64,000 nt of DNA, taken from assembly GCF_013185915.1 (NCBI RefSeq), contig NZ_JAAZUH010000004.1, forward strand, positions 248,001-312,000. The letters run 5' to 3'. The notes under the pieces are model-generated. The model was given only the letters and a program-made list of their open reading frames with translations. It made no database searches and was not told where the DNA came from. Source of the stretch: Stenotrophomonas bentonitica (GTDB lineage Bacteria > Pseudomonadota > Gammaproteobacteria > Xanthomonadales > Xanthomonadaceae). How positions within the stretch are numbered: position 1 is the stretch's first letter; each line of letters starts with the position of its first letter. Both the position numbers and the translations under genes were made by a program. Shown piece by piece: positions 16,943 to 26,620 of this stretch.

Positions 16943-17482
16943 ATGCGTAGGCTGATGCTTCTGATGGCAATAACCGTAGCCCCGGCATTCGCTGCCGAGC
17001 GCGACGTTCCTGACGACTTCAACATCCTGTTCGCAACCGCCTGCATGCAGTATTTCTATTCGCAGGACAAGCTGCCCGACGAGATGGAAAGACTAGGCCT
17101 GGAGCTCCTGCCGCCCGAGAAGTCCACGACCTTCCTGAGCGGTGGAGAAGGTACCGCCTGGCACATGGAAGCGCCCAACAACCGGTATGTCGTTTCACTC
17201 AGCAAGGGTTCCATCTGCACTGTGTTTGCACAGGGGGCGAACCCCGAGCGGATCCAGTCGGGATTCCTGGATCTGGTGGGGACTGCTCCACCACCGTTGG
17301 TGGCAGAGGAACCGGATACGGCGATGTTGGGGCCGAACGATGAGCACGCAAAAACAATCGCACGCTCCTGGTCTCGCCCCAAGGACAAGGAAGAACTGCT
17401 CTTCGTACTGACGACGTCGTCGAGTGACACGGCGAGAGCACAGGCCATGGCCTCCATGGCGCGGGTCGACAAGGTCAAGTAG
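16943..17482 (+). CDS. secreted protein of unknown function
   Basis: The 179-residue protein has a short signal peptide (MLLMAITVAPAFA-AE). The mature part begins with a cysteine-containing helix (FATACMQYFY), has a second cysteine in GSICTVFAQG, and ends in a serine/alanine-rich tail. The two cysteines could form a disulfide in the periplasm. I do not recognise the family with confidence. It is convergent with rof, the two stops being adjacent with no terminator between them. Confidence 0.72.
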   Translation: MRRLMLLMAITVAPAFAAERDVPDDFNILFATACMQYFYSQDKLPDEMERLGLELLPPEKSTTFLSGGEGTAWHMEAPNNRYVVSLSKGSICTVFAQGANPERIQSGFLDLVGTAPPPLVAEEPDTAMLGPNDEHAKTIARSWSRPKDKEELLFVLTTSSSDTARAQAMASMARVDKVK

Positions 17483-17740
17483 TCATTCAGATCGAATCCG
17501 ATCTGACTGCAACCGCACGCCATCAACACTCACGATGGCGTCCAGCCGGATCCGGCTTCCGTCGTCCAGCAGCATGTGCTCTTCCCCGCCATGCGCCTGC
17601 AGGTCGCTGATGCGCGCCTGCACGGTCTGCTGCTGTCCGGAAGTGTCGAGGTACTCAATCGAAACAAGGCGGCCAGTGGTCGCCGTTGCCTCAAGCACGT
17701 CGTGGAACTCGCAGTCGATGGGAACGTAGGTCGCGTTCAT
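17483..17740 (-). CDS. rof: Rho-binding antiterminator Rof
   Basis: Rof (YaeO) binds Rho and inhibits transcription termination. The 85-residue protein starts MNATYVPIDCEFHDVLE, closely like E. coli Rof (MNDTYQPINC...), and keeps the Sm-like beta pattern through QARISDLQAHGGEEHMLLDDG and IRLDAIVSV. The ATG at 17740 follows AGGAGA with good spacing; the 12 residues encoded upstream were excluded. It lies downstream of the AhpD-like gene on the same side but has its own short leader. Confidence 0.85.
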   Translation of the reverse strand: MNATYVPIDCEFHDVLEATATTGRLVSIEYLDTSGQQQTVQARISDLQAHGGEEHMLLDDGSRIRLDAIVSVDGVRLQSDRIRSE

Positions 17741-17798
17741 TGCCGCACTCTCCTCAGGGTTGCTGGCCGGAAACACCGGCCAGCCCGTTGTACATCCT

Positions 17799-18335
17799 TC
17801 AACGCAGCTTCACGCCCGGGAAGTCCACCGGCACCGCGAACGCCACGTTGACGTAGTTGGTGAACAGGTTCAACGCAATGTGCGCCAGGATCTCCACGAT
17901 CTCTTCGTCGTTGAAGCCCACGCTGCGCAGCTGCGCCACGTCGCTGTCGTCGATCTGGCCGCGGCCTTCCACCACGCGCAGCGCGAAGTGCAGTGCTGCC
18001 GCCGTCTTCGGGTCGTCCGACTCGCCGCCCTGCGCGGCGCTCATTTCCTTGCTGCTGGCGCCGGCCTTGCGGCCCAGTGCGGTGTGCGCGGCCAGGCAGT
18101 ACTCGCAGGCATTGCGGTTGGCGATGGCCACGGCGATCTTTTCGCCCAACGCGGCCGGGATGACGCCGCCGCCGAGGGCGCCGAACGAGCCCCACATGCT
18201 CTTGAGCGCGGCGGTGGAATTGGCCACGGCGCGGAACATGTTCGGGGTGGCACCGAAGGCGGAATGGATCTGGCCAAGCAGGGCCTGGCGTTCGCCGGTG
18301 GTGTCCTGGGGGGTAACAAGGGGGATACGGGACAT
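17799..18335 (-). CDS. AhpD-like carboxymuconolactone decarboxylase-family protein
   Basis: The 178-residue helical protein carries the AhpD-type redox motif CEYCLAAH (Cys77, Cys80, His84), used for peroxide or alkylhydroperoxide reduction. The flanking LGEKIAVAIANRNA and EIVEILAHIALNLFTNYVNVAF match the family. It is divergent from an AraC regulator, with 83 bases between the starts. Control by that regulator is likely but not shown. A reducing partner such as AhpC is not nearby. Confidence 0.88.
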   Translation of the reverse strand: MSRIPLVTPQDTTGERQALLGQIHSAFGATPNMFRAVANSTAALKSMWGSFGALGGGVIPAALGEKIAVAIANRNACEYCLAAHTALGRKAGASSKEMSAAQGGESDDPKTAAALHFALRVVEGRGQIDDSDVAQLRSVGFNDEEIVEILAHIALNLFTNYVNVAFAVPVDFPGVKLR

Positions 18336-18418
18336 GGCTTGGATTCCTGTTGAGTGCCGGCGCGGAGTGGCCGGTTGATGGGCATAATAGGAACCCGTTC
18401 GGGACTTTTGGTGTCTGT

Positions 18419-19303
18419 ATGTCGCTGATAGATGTCAATTCGTCCAGCACGTCGATTGACCGGCTCAGCCCGGTGCTGGAGCGCTTCCGGGTCGACGCCA
18501 CCCTGTTCCATGCGGGCCCGCTGTGCGGCCACCAGACCTTCGACGCCCAGCCCGGGCGTGGCTTCCTGCATGTGCTGCGCCGGGGCGAAATGGACCTGCT
18601 GTACCGCGACGGCAAGCAGCTGGCGCGTACCCACCTGTGCGAACCCACCCTGCTGCTGTTCCCACGCGCGGTGCACCACGAGTTCATCAACCCGCCGGTG
18701 GATGGCTCGGACTTCACCTGCGCGACGCTCGATTTCGACGGCGGCCTGCGCAACCCGATCGTGCAGTCGCTTCCCGATGTGATCCTGCTGCCGTTGCAGG
18801 CCATCGATGGATTGCAGGCCACGCTCGACCTGCTGTTCGCCGAATCCGACCGCACCCGCTGCGGTTCTCGCCTGCTCGCCAACCGATTGTTTGAAGTGGT
18901 GCTGATCCAGGTGCTGCGCTGGATCATCGACCACCCTGACCAAGCGCAGGTCTCGCCCGGCATGATGCTGGGCCTGTCCGACCCGCGCCTGGCCAAGGCG
19001 TTGATGGCGGTGCACGCCGCGCCGGATGCAGAGTGGACGCTGGAGCGCATGGCCGCGCTGGCCGGCATGTCGCGCAGTGCGTTCGCGGCCGCGTTCAAGA
19101 CCGCCACCGGCACCACGCCGGCGGCGTACTCGCTGGACTGGAAGCTCAACGTGGCCACGTCATTGCTCCGCGCCGGTCGCCCGGTGAAGCAGGTGGCACT
19201 GGAGCTGGGCTTTGCCGATGCGCCTACGTTCTCGCGCGCCTTCCGCCGCCGCACCGGTGCCTCGCCGCGCGAGTGGTTGAACACGCGCGGCGAAACGGGC
19301 TGA
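18419..19303 (+). CDS. AraC-family transcriptional regulator
   Basis: The 294-residue protein has an N-terminal cupin-like sensor domain (about 1-180), including FLHVLRRGEMDLLYRDGK and PRAVHHEFINPP. Two helix-turn-helix units follow at the C terminus (WTLERMAALAGMSRSAFAAAF and VKQVALELGFADAPTFSRAF). This layout matches AraC regulators with a cupin_6 domain that often control a neighbouring oxidoreductase. It is divergent from the AhpD-like gene. The ATG at 18419 begins the folded domain. Confidence 0.88.
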   Translation: MSLIDVNSSSTSIDRLSPVLERFRVDATLFHAGPLCGHQTFDAQPGRGFLHVLRRGEMDLLYRDGKQLARTHLCEPTLLLFPRAVHHEFINPPVDGSDFTCATLDFDGGLRNPIVQSLPDVILLPLQAIDGLQATLDLLFAESDRTRCGSRLLANRLFEVVLIQVLRWIIDHPDQAQVSPGMMLGLSDPRLAKALMAVHAAPDAEWTLERMAALAGMSRSAFAAAFKTATGTTPAAYSLDWKLNVATSLLRAGRPVKQVALELGFADAPTFSRAFRRRTGASPREWLNTRGETG

Positions 19304-19310
19304 GCAGACT

Positions 19311-20249
19311 TTACTTTTTGATGCCACCAGCGGAGGCATGGCGCTCTTCTTCCAACGCGGCGCTGGGAGGCAGGTGCCGCTCGATCCACTGCTTGAACTC
19401 GCCCACCACGCTTTCGCGCCCGACATCGTTCAACAGGTCATGCGCGTGGTCCTTGTACAGCAGCAGCGTCTTGTCCGCCGAACCGGCGTTGTCCTCGAAC
19501 ACCTGGCTGCCTGCCGGCACGGTGACCTTGTCGGCGGTGCCATGCGCGATCAGCACCGGTAGCCGCAGCGTAGGGAAGCCGCGCTTCAGCCGGTCGATGC
19601 CGACCAGCATCTGCGCCACGGTCAGCGCGGTCTGCTTTTCGTTGGCGATCAGGGGGTCCGCGTTGAGCGCGGTCACCACCTCGGGGATGCGAGAGAACTC
19701 CTTGTTCGGCAGCTTCAACACGCGCAGGGTGGGGAACGGGCCGCTCAGCCAGCGCACCAGCGACAACACCGCGTCCGGCGCGGGCACCTGGAAGGCGTAG
19801 CTTTCGCAGATAAGACCGGCCAGTTCGTCCTGGTGCCCGAGCGTGTAGGCCGAAGCGATCACGCCGCCCGCGCTGTGCCCCAGCAGGAACACCGGCAGCC
19901 CCGGCTCACGCGCACGCGCCACGTCCAGCAGCGACTGCACATCCGCCAGGTAGTCGTCGAAGTGCTCCACATGGAACCGCGGACCGGTGGACTTGCCACG
20001 CCCGCGCAGGTCTACCGCATACACCGCCAGGCCCATCGCCGTGAACTGCGCGGCGGCCCACTGGTAATGCCCGCTGTGGGAATTGAAGCCCGGCACGATC
20101 GCCAGCACCGCGCGCACCCGCCCGCTCGGCCGCCAGCTGCGGATGAAGAGCTGGCGCTCGCCGCTGATGAATTCCTCGGTGCGCGACGGTGCCGACCCAC
20201 GCGGCTCGGAGGGCACCGCATGCAAAGCTGCTGGGGGAACAGTGTTCAT
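19311..20249 (-). CDS. alpha/beta hydrolase, monoglyceride-lipase-like
   Basis: The 312-residue protein resembles Hydrolase_4 lipases. The strand RAVLAIVPGFNSHSGHY carries the oxyanion region, VDLRGRGKSTGPR is typical of monoacylglycerol lipases, and the nucleophile elbow GHSAGG has Ser126. The acid lies in LIAHGTADKVTVP and the His in KDHAHDLLND. No signal peptide is seen, so it is likely cytoplasmic. It precedes nothing in the same direction and is convergent with the AraC gene. A second hydrolase gene lies 30 bases upstream on the same strand. Confidence 0.85.
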   Translation of the reverse strand: MNTVPPAALHAVPSEPRGSAPSRTEEFISGERQLFIRSWRPSGRVRAVLAIVPGFNSHSGHYQWAAAQFTAMGLAVYAVDLRGRGKSTGPRFHVEHFDDYLADVQSLLDVARAREPGLPVFLLGHSAGGVIASAYTLGHQDELAGLICESYAFQVPAPDAVLSLVRWLSGPFPTLRVLKLPNKEFSRIPEVVTALNADPLIANEKQTALTVAQMLVGIDRLKRGFPTLRLPVLIAHGTADKVTVPAGSQVFEDNAGSADKTLLLYKDHAHDLLNDVGRESVVGEFKQWIERHLPPSAALEEERHASAGGIKK

Positions 20250-20279
20250 GGCCGATCCTCGAAACGTGGGGGAGGGGGT

Positions 20280-21104
20280 TCAGCTCTTCAGGAACGCGAG
20301 CAGGTCCTGGTTGAGCTGGTCTTTCGCGGTGTCGCCCAGGCTGTGGCCGCCGCCCGGGTAGATCTTCAGCTGCGCGCCCTTGATCAGCTTCGCCGAGCGC
20401 AATGCAGCGGCCTTGATCGGCACGATCTGGTCGTCGTCGCCATGGATGATCAGCGTCGGCACGTCGAAGCGGCCCAGGTCGTCGGTGAAGTCGGTTTCCG
20501 AGAACGCCTTGATGCAGTCGTACGCGTTCTTGTGGCCGGACTGCATGCCCTGGTTCCACCACGAGCGGATCAACCCTTCAGAGACCTTCGCGCCGGGCCG
20601 GTTGAAGCCGAAGAACGGGCCGGTGGCCACGTCCAGGAAGAACTGCGCACGGTCGGCCAGGTAGGCCGCGCGGAATCCGTCGAACACCTCGATCGGCAGG
20701 CCTTCGGGGTTGACGGCGGTCTTGAGCATGATCGGCGGCACCGCGCCCATCAGCACCGCCTTGGCCACGCGCGCGGTGCCATGCCGGCCGATGTAGCGGG
20801 CCACTTCGCCGCCGCCGGTGGAATGGCCGACCATCGTTACGTCACGCACGTCCAGATGCTCGAACAGCTGCGCGAGATCATCGGCGTAGGTGTCCATGTC
20901 GTCGCCGTGCCACGGCTGGCTGGAGCGGCCGTGGCCGCGCCGGTCGTGCGCGATGCAGCGATAGCCGTTGCTGGCCAGGAAGAACATCTGCGCTTCCCAC
21001 GCATCGGCGTTGAGCGGCCAGCCATGGCTGAAGGACACCACGGGGCCACTGCCCCAGTCCTTGTAGTAGAGGGAGGTGCCGTCTTGGGTGGTGAACAGGC
21101 TCAT
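20280..21104 (-). CDS. alpha/beta hydrolase, non-haem chloroperoxidase-like
   Basis: This 274-residue protein has [16 protein letters not shown], the elbow GHSTGG (Ser95), the acid region [12 protein letters not shown] and the His motif GGGHSLGD. The pattern is that of cofactor-free haloperoxidase/arylesterase enzymes. The natural substrate is unknown. The ATG at 21104 starts at [10 protein letters not shown]; the 21 residues encoded upstream are proline-rich and non-homologous in style. It probably forms an operon with the monoglyceride-lipase-like gene 30 bases downstream. Confidence 0.88.
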   Translation of the reverse strand: MSLFTTQDGTSLYYKDWGSGPVVSFSHGWPLNADAWEAQMFFLASNGYRCIAHDRRGHGRSSQPWHGDDMDTYADDLAQLFEHLDVRDVTMVGHSTGGGEVARYIGRHGTARVAKAVLMGAVPPIMLKTAVNPEGLPIEVFDGFRAAYLADRAQFFLDVATGPFFGFNRPGAKVSEGLIRSWWNQGMQSGHKNAYDCIKAFSETDFTDDLGRFDVPTLIIHGDDDQIVPIKAAALRSAKLIKGAQLKIYPGGGHSLGDTAKDQLNQDLLAFLKS

Positions 21105-21265
21105 GGGCGGTCTCGGCGGGGGAGCGGGCGGTCTGCGCAGGCTCACATGCAGGCACGGGGACAGCATCTGTCGTTCGGGCGCGCGGGTCGTCCCCCATCC
21201 GGGGGCAGTGGCGCCGGTGCGGCCACGCCTATGCTTGGGCCGTGGCCTGCACAGGGAGCCCGCTC

Positions 21266-21799
21266 ATGCTCGACCGTCTTGCGGTACTGGATGAGATTCT
21301 GGAATGCCATGCCGGGGTGCTGGGGCGGGACTACCACCCGTACCGCAACCACACCTATCGCGTGGCCAATTTCCACTGGTGCATGCTGCCGGGCTCGCTG
21401 GAAGACCTGTACGTGCTGTCGGTGGCGGTGGCCTTCCACGACCTCGGCATCTGGACGGCCGGCACCTTCGACTACCTGGCACCTTCCGAAGCGCTGGCCC
21501 GGCAGTACCTTGAGGAGCGTGAGCGCCCCGAGCTCATCGAGCTGGTGCTGGCGATGATCCGTGAACACCACCGCCTCTCGCGCCTGCCGCGCGACCAGGA
21601 CCGGCGCATCGAAACCTTCCGCCGCGCGGACTGGATAGACGTCTCACTGGGCGCATTGCGCTTCGACCTGCACCCGGACGACTTCACCCGCATCGTGCGG
21701 CGCTTCCCGCGCCTCGGCTTCCACCTGCGGCTGGTGCAGTTCTCGTTGAAGCACGGCCTGCGTCATCCGCTGCGGCCGCTGCCGATGCTGAAACGCTAG
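21266..21799 (+). CDS. HD-domain protein
   Basis: The 177-residue protein has YRNHTYRVANF, AVAFHDLGIW and AMIREHHRLS, the His and His-Asp metal pattern of HD phosphohydrolases. The substrate may be a nucleotide or other phosphomonoester and cannot be named. The ATG at 21266 has CAGGGAG upstream. It is convergent with the response-regulator gene: only three bases separate the stops. Confidence 0.75.
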   Translation: MLDRLAVLDEILECHAGVLGRDYHPYRNHTYRVANFHWCMLPGSLEDLYVLSVAVAFHDLGIWTAGTFDYLAPSEALARQYLEERERPELIELVLAMIREHHRLSRLPRDQDRRIETFRRADWIDVSLGALRFDLHPDDFTRIVRRFPRLGFHLRLVQFSLKHGLRHPLRPLPMLKR

Positions 21800-21802
21800 C
21801 GG

Positions 21803-22426
21803 CTACTCTTCCAGCCGCACCAGCCCGCGACGCAACGCGATGTGGATCGCCTCGGTTCGGTTGCGCGCGCCGATCTTCTCGAAGATGCGCGCCAGGTGCG
21901 ACTTCACAGTCTCGGCGGAAATGCCCAGCGTGTTCGCGATGCGCTTGTTCTCCCAGCCCTGCGCCAGCGCCGAGAGGATGGATAGCTCGCGCGAGGTCAG
22001 CGCTTCCTCGCCCAGGTGCTGCGCGATCTCTTCGGAGATCTCCGCCGACAGGCAGCGCTTGCCCTGCGCCACGCGGCGCACCGCGTCGATCAGCTCGCCG
22101 CGCAGCGAGCTCTTAAGCAGGTACCCGCAGGCACCTGCCGCCAGCGCCTCGCGCGCATTGGCATCGCCGCGGTACGTGGTGAGGATCACCACCCGCGCGC
22201 TGGGAAACTCCGCGCGCAGCCGGCGGGTCATCTCGATCCCGCCAACGCCGGGCATCTGCAGGTCCACCAGCGCCACGTCCGGCAGCAGGCGCCGGAACTG
22301 TTCGAGCCCCTCATTGGCATCGGAAGCCTCGCCGACCACGGCCATGTCCGTCTCCACCTCCAGCATCGAAGCGATGCCCTGGCGGATCAGCGGGTGGTCG
22401 TCGACGGTGAGGATGCGGATGGTCAT
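21803..22426 (-). CDS. LuxR-type response regulator
   Basis: A 207-residue NarL/FixJ-type regulator: receiver domain with Asp55 (LVDLQMPGVGG), the conserved Thr/Lys switch region, and a LuxR helix-turn-helix (LTSRELSILSALAQGWENKRIANTLGIS split across the domain). It lies 75 bases downstream of the large sensor kinase on the same strand, which is its obvious partner. It should act as a DNA-binding activator after phosphorylation; the regulon is unknown. Confidence 0.92.
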   Translation of the reverse strand: MTIRILTVDDHPLIRQGIASMLEVETDMAVVGEASDANEGLEQFRRLLPDVALVDLQMPGVGGIEMTRRLRAEFPSARVVILTTYRGDANAREALAAGACGYLLKSSLRGELIDAVRRVAQGKRCLSAEISEEIAQHLGEEALTSRELSILSALAQGWENKRIANTLGISAETVKSHLARIFEKIGARNRTEAIHIALRRGLVRLEE

Positions 22427-22501
22427 GGGCGGGTCCGGGTCAGAGGTGCACCGTGCCGCCAGACGCGCCGCAACGCAAGCGTAGTTTCCGAAGTGCGCCG
22501 C

Positions 22502-25500
22502 TCAGTCATGCCGGCGGCCACCGCCTGCCCGCCAGCGCGGCAGCTGCAGCCGCACCCGGGTACCGCCGCCGGGCAGCGCCTGCACGTCAAGCGTGCCGCC
22601 GCACAGCGCCGCGCGCTCGCGCATGCCGGGCAGGCCCCAGTGGCCCTCCGCGCCGCCATGGGCCAGCACGTCGTCCTGGATGCCGCAGCCGTCGTCGTCG
22701 ATCTCGACCGTGGTGCGCAGCAGCCCGTAGGTGATGCGCACGGTGATGTGGGTGGCGCTGGCATGGCGGCAGGCATTGGCGAACGCCTCGCGTACGATGC
22801 GGTACACCTCGCCCAGTTCAGGCTGGCGCCAGCGGCGTGGTCGGCCGTGCACTTCCAGCTTGAACGCCACCTGCGCGGGCAGTTCCAGCAGCGCGGGCAG
22901 CGTGTTCACTGCCGCTTCCAGGTCATCGCCGGTGGCCTCATCGCGGCGCAGTTCGCGTATGCGGTCGCGCCCTTCCACCAGCCCGGACTCGGCCTCTTCC
23001 AGTGCCTTGGCCAACCCGGTCTCGGCGGCGGCCGTGTCGCCAGTCGCCAAGCGACGGCGCGAAGACTCGATGCGCAGCATCAGCGCCTGTACCGACTGCA
23101 GCAGCGTGTCGTGCAGATCGCGCGCAATGCGCTCGCGCTCGCCTACCCGCGCCCGGTACACCCGCTGCATACGCTGGCGTGCTACCGCCACCCGCCAACG
23201 CACGAACAGCCACACCAGTACGGCGCCCAGTGCCAACATCGCCAGCGCGAACCACGCGGTCTGCCAGAACGCCGGCAGCACGGTCACGTTGAATGACGCC
23301 TCCTGCTTCGACCACGTCCCGGTGTCGTCGCTGGCAATCACCCGGAACCGGTAGCCGCCCGGCGCCAACCGGCTGTACAGCGCCTGGCGACGGGTGCCGG
23401 CCTCGCGCCAGTCCTCGTCCACCCCATCCAGCCGGTAGCGGAAGCGCACCCGCTCCGGAATGCGCAACGCAGGTGCGGTGTAGTCCACGCGCAGGTCGCG
23501 GCTACCGGCCGGCAGCCGCAGGTAGGGCGAGAGCGGCACCGCGCGGTCGTCCACCTGCACACCCAGCAGGGTGGGCGCCAACGGCGCGGCGGACGGATTG
23601 CGCGCGATATGGCGCGGGTCGATCCAATGCACGCCCCGGTTGGTGGCGAACCAGATGCGGCCCTGCGCATCGGCCAGGATCGAGGGCCGGCTGCCACTCT
23701 GCTCCGAGCTGCCGCGCAGCCCATCGAGCACGCCGAAGCGCTCGAACGCTACCGCATGCGAAGGTTCCTTGCGCCATTTCAGCACTTCCGCAGCGGATAC
23801 GCGGGTCAAACCGGTGCGACCGCCCAGCCACAGCTCGCCATCGGGCAGCAGCACGATGCCGTTGGTCTTCTCGAATGTTTCGCCATCCCGGCCGAGCAGC
23901 CGGTGGAAGGTTTCGTTGGCGCGCATCGAAACGCCGCGCGCGCCGCCCATCCACAACGTGTCGCCGTAACTCTGCAACGCCGAGATGCGGCCGATCTCCG
24001 GCCTACCCTGGTTGAAATCCTGCTTGCGGCCGTTCTCGAACACGCGGATGGTCTGGCCCGCATCGCTCCAGATCCGCCCTTGGGAGTCTTCAGCCAAGGC
24101 GCGTGGCGTGGAGCCCTCCTGCATGCCGTACTTCGCGTTCTGCGCTTCCCATTTACCATTGAAGAACCGCAGCAACCCGCCATGCAGGCGGCTCACCCAC
24201 AGACCGCCGGCGCGGTCGCTGGCGATCATGGTCACCACGCTGTCGCCCGCCAGCTCGGGCGGCAGCGGCACGCGTTCCAGCCCGGTGGCGGTCACCTTCG
24301 CTATCCAGCCCGTCGCGCTGCCCATCCACAGCGTGCCGCTGGCATCGCGATGCAGGGCGCTCACGCGTCCCATCGTCGGCCCGCCCAGCTCCTGCACCCG
24401 GCCACCGTTCGGCGCGGCCGGGTCCGGCGTCACCCACATCGGCCCGCGATCCGCGTTGCCCACCAGCATGCGGCCACCGTCGCCCGCCGCCATCACGAAC
24501 GACTGGTCGCGGCGCGGGAGTGCGATGGCCGCCAGCGCGTTGTCGCGGAAGCGGTCCAGGCCATTGGCCGTGCCCGCCCAGACATTGCCTTCGCGATCCT
24601 CGAACAGCGTCCACACCACTTCGGAGGTCAGCCCCTGCGCCGGGCCGAAGTACTCCGGCTTGGGCAGCGTCACGCCGGGCCCGGGCGCATGCAGCGAGCT
24701 CGCCTCGCGCACGCGCGCAATGCCGCCCTCGGTACTGAGCCACATGACGCCATCGCGGTCGAAGCGCAGGCCGCCGCCTTTGAAGCCAGGGTCCAGCCAG
24801 CTGAGGGTGGCGCGGTCATGGCGCGGGTCCGGGTCGGCATGGACCAGTGGCCGTGCGCCCCAGTAGTCCACCGCCCAGAGCGTGCCGTCGGCAGCCTGGT
24901 CGAAGTAGGGGATCTGAACCGCCTTGGGGTAGGGCGCAAAGCGCGTAGCGTGCGGCGCCAGGTAGGCGATACCGAAGCTGTCGTTATGCGTGTAGCCGAT
25001 CCAGATGCCGCCATCGCGATCAGCGAACATCCGCTCCGGCTGCCACGCCGGATTGAAGCCCATCGCCTCCCCGGTCTTCCAGGTATCGCTGGCCGGGTCC
25101 AGCCAGACCAGCGCCCCCGGCGTGATCGCCCAGAGCCGCTTGCCGACATCGCGTGCGAAGGCCATCACCGAGCCGAGCGGCACATCGTCGCGCTGGTACT
25201 CGTACTGGCCAGGGTGGGGGCCGCCGAGCCGGCACATTCCGCCGCTGAAGTAGCCCACCCAGACCGAGCCATCGGGCTCGGCCAACAGGCTCAGCACGTC
25301 GTCATCGATCAGCGGCTTGCCACCCGCCTGGGTGATGCGCTCGAAGCGCACGCCGTCGAAGCGGAACAGGCCCTGGCGGGAACCGATCCAGAGCAGGCCA
25401 TCGGGCGTCTGGGCGATGGAGAAGATCTGCGCGGGCGCGCCATCTTCGGCGGTCCAGCGGTCGTGGCGGAGCTGGGAAAGCGCGCGGTCTGGAGATAAGG

Positions 25501-25615
25501 CTTGGGCTGAGAGAGCGGCTAGCGCCAGCGCCAGGCAAAGCAGGACCCGAATGGCGCCACGCAGGGGCCGGTTCGTAACGTGCACAGAAGCAGGACGAAC
25601 CGGAAGCCAGGGCAT
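22502..25615 (-). CDS. two-component sensor with beta-propeller and Y_Y_Y domain
   Basis: A 1,037-residue sensor. It begins with a signal/anchor (IRVLLCLALALAALSAQA), followed by many WIGSRQGLFRFDG-like two-component-regulator propeller repeats (about 45-640) and a Y_Y_Y domain (about 650-740). One membrane helix, a HisKA_3 domain (ARDLHDTLLQSVQ, His near residue 835) and a HATPase domain (FANACRHA, DDDGCGI, HWGLPGM) follow. Propeller sensors of this type usually detect oligosaccharides or other periplasmic ligands. The ATG at 25615 puts the signal peptide near the N terminus. No glycan-degradation genes are adjacent, so the ligand is unknown. Confidence 0.88.
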   Translation of the reverse strand: MPWLPVRPASVHVTNRPLRGAIRVLLCLALALAALSAQALSPDRALSQLRHDRWTAEDGAPAQIFSIAQTPDGLLWIGSRQGLFRFDGVRFERITQAGGKPLIDDDVLSLLAEPDGSVWVGYFSGGMCRLGGPHPGQYEYQRDDVPLGSVMAFARDVGKRLWAITPGALVWLDPASDTWKTGEAMGFNPAWQPERMFADRDGGIWIGYTHNDSFGIAYLAPHATRFAPYPKAVQIPYFDQAADGTLWAVDYWGARPLVHADPDPRHDRATLSWLDPGFKGGGLRFDRDGVMWLSTEGGIARVREASSLHAPGPGVTLPKPEYFGPAQGLTSEVVWTLFEDREGNVWAGTANGLDRFRDNALAAIALPRRDQSFVMAAGDGGRMLVGNADRGPMWVTPDPAAPNGGRVQELGGPTMGRVSALHRDASGTLWMGSATGWIAKVTATGLERVPLPPELAGDSVVTMIASDRAGGLWVSRLHGGLLRFFNGKWEAQNAKYGMQEGSTPRALAEDSQGRIWSDAGQTIRVFENGRKQDFNQGRPEIGRISALQSYGDTLWMGGARGVSMRANETFHRLLGRDGETFEKTNGIVLLPDGELWLGGRTGLTRVSAAEVLKWRKEPSHAVAFERFGVLDGLRGSSEQSGSRPSILADAQGRIWFATNRGVHWIDPRHIARNPSAAPLAPTLLGVQVDDRAVPLSPYLRLPAGSRDLRVDYTAPALRIPERVRFRYRLDGVDEDWREAGTRRQALYSRLAPGGYRFRVIASDDTGTWSKQEASFNVTVLPAFWQTAWFALAMLALGAVLVWLFVRWRVAVARQRMQRVYRARVGERERIARDLHDTLLQSVQALMLRIESSRRRLATGDTAAAETGLAKALEEAESGLVEGRDRIRELRRDEATGDDLEAAVNTLPALLELPAQVAFKLEVHGRPRRWRQPELGEVYRIVREAFANACRHASATHITVRITYGLLRTTVEIDDDGCGIQDDVLAHGGAEGHWGLPGMRERAALCGGTLDVQALPGGGTRVRLQLPRWRAGGGRRHD

Positions 25616-26063
25616 GGTGGCGGAACCAGTGGGGTGGGTGGTGCGGGATCGGCGGAGTATGGCATGGGGAAATGGCGAGACGGCACCCGAAGACCGTGTG
25701 GCGGAAAGGTCTTCGGGCTGGGCGGCCGCACGACCTCCGAGATGCAACGGCCGGGTAGGGTCGGTTCCCAAACGACCGCCGATAACAACGACCATCGCGG
25801 CAAACGCGTGATCCGGGCCGAAGCCGCGCCCAACGAAACCGGATATCAAACGCTCCGGCGGCAACCACAACAACCGACCATGCCCACGCTACGCATCCAC
25901 CTGCTTATTACCCATCCGAAGCGCTCAAGGCAGGCACCTTGATCCCGCTGCCCATGTTGAGCGAAGCAATCAAGCAACAGACAGAATGGTACGGGTATAT
26001 CAAGATAGGCACCCGTACCCCCCAGGCTGTAGAGCCAGATACGCACGGGAGCAGTCAGAGGCT
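25616..26063. other. non-coding stretch upstream of the sensor kinase
   Basis: This 448-base interval has no convincing gene. It contains the GTAG-type element at 25755-25807. The remainder shows no terminator or operator I can support; it marks the change from ordinary high-GC coding to the accessory patch. Confidence 0.5.
25755..25807 (+). repeat. long GTAG-headed repeat element
   Basis: A GTAG head and the hairpin GGTCG...CGACC are followed by a further 30 bases. The whole matches the element at 49541-49593 at about four positions in five. Most hairpin differences fall in the loop. Confidence 0.65.
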
Positions 26064-26399
26064 CTAACTGGACTTCCTTGGAGTCATAAGCTCCAGTCCA
26101 TACTCGACCGAGGACACAAAATTGATTTCGGGCAAATCAGCCTCTCGAAACGAATCGCCAGCAAGCTTTGAACGGAACAACTCAAGCCAGGCAAGCTGCG
26201 GCCGATCAGGAGGACCCTGACTTATCTGGAGGAACAGGAGTTCCTCCTTGCCAGCCCACACAAGGCGTAGTTGCGCGCTCCCCACCACCAGGGAGGTAGT
26301 TGAGCTTGTCGGTGATTTCTCGTGGCGCACATCAAATCCCTGCGCTTCGACAAGCCTTCGAAACTGATCGAAGGCACCTTCGACGGTCAATATGTCCAT
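26064..26399 (-). CDS. hypothetical protein
   Basis: This 111-residue protein starts MDILTVEGAFDQFRRLVEAQG and has a strand-rich middle (TSLVVGSAQLRLVWAGKEELLFLQIS). It ends in an acidic helix and KSS. There is no signal peptide. I do not recognise the family; the size and style resemble immunity-type or orphan accessory proteins. The ATG at 26399 is the natural start, since the 44 residues encoded upstream are low-complexity shadow sequence. Base composition is less GC-rich than in the flanking housekeeping genes. Confidence 0.6.
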   Translation of the reverse strand: MDILTVEGAFDQFRRLVEAQGFDVRHEKSPTSSTTSLVVGSAQLRLVWAGKEELLFLQISQGPPDRPQLAWLELFRSKLAGDSFREADLPEINFVSSVEYGLELMTPRKSS

Positions 26400-26620
26400 G
26401 GCGTCCCTCGCGTGGCGGTTGTCGGCAGCTTTCAGTCCAAAGATCGACGGTGTTCCCCTATCGACCTTCGGCGCTAAGCTACGTCGAGATACGTACTGCT
26501 TCAGACTTGCGGGTCCACAAGGTCCAAGCAACTTCCAACCTCATCCCACCATGGAGTTACAGAAATGGCAATCATCTACCCCGCCATGTAACGGACTCCT
26601 CGGGCGAGCCAGTACCAGTG

